DNA from: Caldisericia bacterium
GTDB lineage: Bacteria > Caldisericota > Caldisericia > UBA6126 > JAGPKI01
Assembly: GCA_018054005.1 (NCBI GenBank)
Contig: JAGPKI010000077.1
Coordinates: 1-7,028 of the forward strand
Direction of reading: 5' to 3'
Length of the DNA: 7,028 nt
The position numbers were made by a program, and so were the translations under genes. Below the pieces are notes generated by a model. That model was not told the DNA's origin. It searched no databases and saw only the letters and a program-made list of their open reading frames with translations. This document shows positions 5,893-7,028 of this stretch, one piece after another. Numbering within the stretch: position 1 is the stretch's first letter; the number at the start of each line of letters is the position of its first letter.

Positions 5893-6102
5893 ATGGAAAA
5901 ATATTTTAGATACAGACAAAAAAAAGGAGGAGGAATAGTTGAGCTTACAGAAGAAGAGGCTGCAAAAGTCCATCATAATAAATCTTTGGAGTTTTTAGGT
6001 GATACTAAAGGCGGAAAAGAACCACCAAAAGGTAGGCAAACAGAAGTTATAAAAGGTGGAAAATCTACATTTTATAACCATAGGTTTGCTGGCGGAAGAT
6101 AA
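5893..6102 (+). CDS. 69-residue protein downstream of the MCP, unknown function
   Basis: The family is not recognised. Residues 1-35 (starting MEKYFRYRQKKGGG, then IVELTEEEAAKVHHNKSLEFLG) look like a small folded unit with a strand, a helix and a strand, a pattern reminiscent of minor phage head-gene products. Residues 36-69 are Gly/Lys-rich (KGGKEPPKGR, KGGKS, ending NHRFAGGR) and probably flexible and basic. Placement immediately after the capsid gene suggests a head-associated or head-completion protein, but this is inference. The ATG at 5893 is preceded by TAAATAT, like the start at 2053. It is followed by a TAA-T-ATG junction to the next gene. Confidence 0.65.
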   Translation: MEKYFRYRQKKGGGIVELTEEEAAKVHHNKSLEFLGDTKGGKEPPKGRQTEVIKGGKSTFYNHRFAGGR

Positions 6103-6103
6103 T

Positions 6104-6253
6104 ATGGTTTATTTAATAAAGACACAAAAACAAAGAGTAGAGAAAATGGCAGAGAACTTAACAAGGCATAGAATGAAAAAGTTGCCTAAATCTTATTATC
6201 GTAAAGGTCGAGATGGCAAGCCACATTTATACTATAAAGATATTTCAAAATAA
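6104..6253 (+). CDS. Small basic protein, unknown function (49 aa)
   Basis: I do not recognise this protein. It is 49 residues, strongly basic (many K and R), with a Tyr-rich C-terminal part (KSYYRKGRDGKPHLYYKD, residues 29-46). No membrane segment is seen. The start at 6104 is chosen because it lies one nucleotide after the preceding stop in a TAATATG junction, identical to the junction at its own 3' end. An in-frame ATG upstream at 6056 would overlap the preceding gene, and an internal ATG at 6146 would give a shorter version. Because it is so short, it is the least certain of the three genes between the MCP and the glycosyltransferase. Its spacing and consistent start context favour a real gene. 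Confidence 0.5.
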   Translation: MVYLIKTQKQRVEKMAENLTRHRMKKLPKSYYRKGRDGKPHLYYKDISK

Positions 6254-6254
6254 T

Positions 6255-6503
6255 ATGTTTGTAAGAATTTTAAAACCAAATGGAGAAATTGTTGAAGTAG
6301 ATGAAAAATATGTTCAAATTGCTTTAAAAGTAAGCAAGGGAAAAGTTATGACAGAAGAAGATATAATAAATAATTCTGTTATTAAACCACCAAAACCAGA
6401 AGACACAAGTTTAATTTGTCCTATTTGCGGATACAAAGCAAAGAATGAAAAAGCATTAAGAATGCATAAGTTTTCTAAACATGAAAGAAAAGCAAAAAAA
6501 TAA
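6255..6503 (+). CDS. Small protein with C-terminal C2H2 zinc finger (82 aa)
   Basis: Residues 1-30 (MFVRILKPNGEIVEVDEKYV and following) resemble the short N-terminal module of various small phage head-region proteins, with a Pro-Asn-Gly-Glu turn and a helix. A linker with PPKPEDTS follows. Residues 53-74 then contain CPICGYKAKNEKALRMHKFS followed by KH: a C-x2-C-x12-H-x4-H pattern, the classic C2H2 zinc finger that can bind DNA, RNA or protein. The tail is Lys-rich (ERKAKK). Such fingers are common in archaeal viruses and eukaryotes but are not a usual part of phage head blocks, so its function is unclear; DNA binding or protein contact are guesses. The ATG at 6255 is one nucleotide after the previous stop; an upstream ATG at 6213 would overlap more. 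Its 3' end overlaps the glycosyltransferase gene by 23 nt. Confidence 0.75.
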   Translation: MFVRILKPNGEIVEVDEKYVQIALKVSKGKVMTEEDIINNSVIKPPKPEDTSLICPICGYKAKNEKALRMHKFSKHERKAKK

Positions 6504-7028
6504 GATTGTTTATATTGGTAATTTTAAACGTTGGTGGTCTACAGAAACATATATTGCAAAATCATTTGAGGATTTGGGTTGGAAAGTAAAAAGAATACAA
6601 GAAGATGAATTTAAACCAGAAGACGCTATTAAAGAATGTAAAGATGCTAAATTTCTTTTATGGACAAGAACTTGGGTAGAAAAAATACATTTAGTAGAAG
6701 AAGTTCTTTCAAAAATTAAAATACCGTCTGTTAGTTGGCATTTAGATTTATACTTTGGACTTGATAGGGAAAAAGAATTAAAATTACCATTTTGGAAATG
6801 TGATTATGTTTTTACTGCTGATGGCGGGCATCAAGAAGAATTTAAAAAGTTAGGAATTAACCATTATTTTTTATCACCAGGAGTTTATAAAAAGGACTGT
6901 TATTTTGGAAAAAAAGATAAAAAATGGAAAGGAAAAGATATAGTGTTCTTGGGAAGTTATTACTATCACCCAGAATGGCAATATAGAAAAATTTTAATAG
7001 AGTGGCTTCATAAAACTTATAAAGATAG
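6481..7028 (+). CDS. Glycosyltransferase-like protein (CgeB/GT1 type), truncated by the window
   Basis: An open frame of 182 codons that runs off the right edge without a stop, so the protein is longer. The N-terminal part begins with a strand and turn (KIVYIGNFKRWWSTETYIAK, residues 8-27), like the first Rossmann unit of GT-B glycosyltransferases. Then come SWHLDLYFGLDRE (85-97), CDYVFTADGGHQEEFKKLGI (107-126) and DIVFLGSYYYHPEWQYRKIL (153-172). This order of a D-x-V-x-T segment, an FKKLG helix and a V-F-L-G-S strand followed by a helix with R matches CgeB-like and family-1 transferases, which move a sugar from a nucleotide donor. The substrate is unknown; capsid, tail or host surface glycan modification are guesses. 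The start at 6481 overlaps the zinc-finger gene by 23 nt, and no other in-frame ATG exists in the visible part. Catalytic and donor-binding C-terminal regions lie outside the window. Confidence 0.75.
   Translation, partial: MKEKQKNKIVYIGNFKRWWSTETYIAKSFEDLGWKVKRIQEDEFKPEDAIKECKDAKFLLWTRTWVEKIHLVEEVLSKIKIPSVSWHLDLYFGLDREKELKLPFWKCDYVFTADGGHQEEFKKLGINHYFLSPGVYKKDCYFGKKDKKWKGKDIVFLGSYYYHPEWQYRKILIEWLHKTYKD

Noticed and set aside
6480..6503. Programmed frameshift at A7 (6494-6500) fusing the zinc-finger protein to the glycosyltransferase
   Set aside because: The downstream frame would need a +1 shift rather than the usual -1, and the glycosyltransferase has its own ATG at 6481.
1..7028. tRNA genes, CRISPR arrays, insertion sequences or integrase genes
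   Set aside because: I looked for cloverleaf-type sequences, regularly spaced repeats, transposase motifs and integrase motifs and found none.

Overview
This window is the head-morphogenesis (packaging and capsid) block of a tailed double-stranded DNA phage or prophage. All twelve supported genes lie on the + strand in the canonical order: regulator, large terminase (TerL), two very small proteins, portal, a small protein, scaffold, major capsid protein (MCP), three small proteins, and a glycosyltransferase cut off by the right edge. TerL is the firmest call, with ATPase and nuclease motifs intact. The portal, scaffold and MCP rest on weaker sequence patterns plus position.

The DNA is AT-rich by eye, roughly mid-30s percent G+C (estimated, not computed). 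Genes are tightly packed, with overlaps of 4 and 23 nt and two identical stop/start junctions of the form TAATATG. None of the twelve starts has a clear Shine-Dalgarno sequence. Most are preceded by an A/T box with T directly before ATG. This fits hosts that initiate without Shine-Dalgarno pairing (Bacteroidota and some candidate-phylum bacteria are known examples), but the host cannot be named from this window. Nearly all genes end in TAA, one in TAG and one in TGA, and the standard bacterial code gives full-length proteins.

Region by region: 1-367 has no recognisable gene. It is AT-rich with short repeats, then a sharp GC-rich, G-run island at about 268-318. A small AbrB/SpoVT-type DNA-binding protein (368-595) follows, with perfect palindromes and a 12-bp inverted repeat in and around it. 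The inverted repeat ends 3 nt before the terL start codon. TerL (604-1890) is followed by a 48-residue protein with the phage-associated pattern DFISRC...CYSQW, a small coiled-coil protein, the portal, a small helical protein, a 62-nt gap with a hairpin, the scaffold and the MCP. A strong GC hairpin follows the MCP gene. Downstream are a 69-residue protein, a 49-residue basic protein, an 82-residue protein with a C-terminal C2H2 zinc finger, and the GT-B-like glycosyltransferase.

The genes are expected to work as one assembly line: scaffold and MCP build the procapsid on the portal, and TerL docks on the portal and pumps DNA in. No prohead protease is visible and the MCP is short with a separate scaffold gene, so maturation probably does not need a protease. 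The least explained elements are the left-end island with its operator-like repeats, the AbrB-type protein in the position where a small terminase is usually found, the zinc-finger protein, and the glycosyltransferase next to the structural genes.
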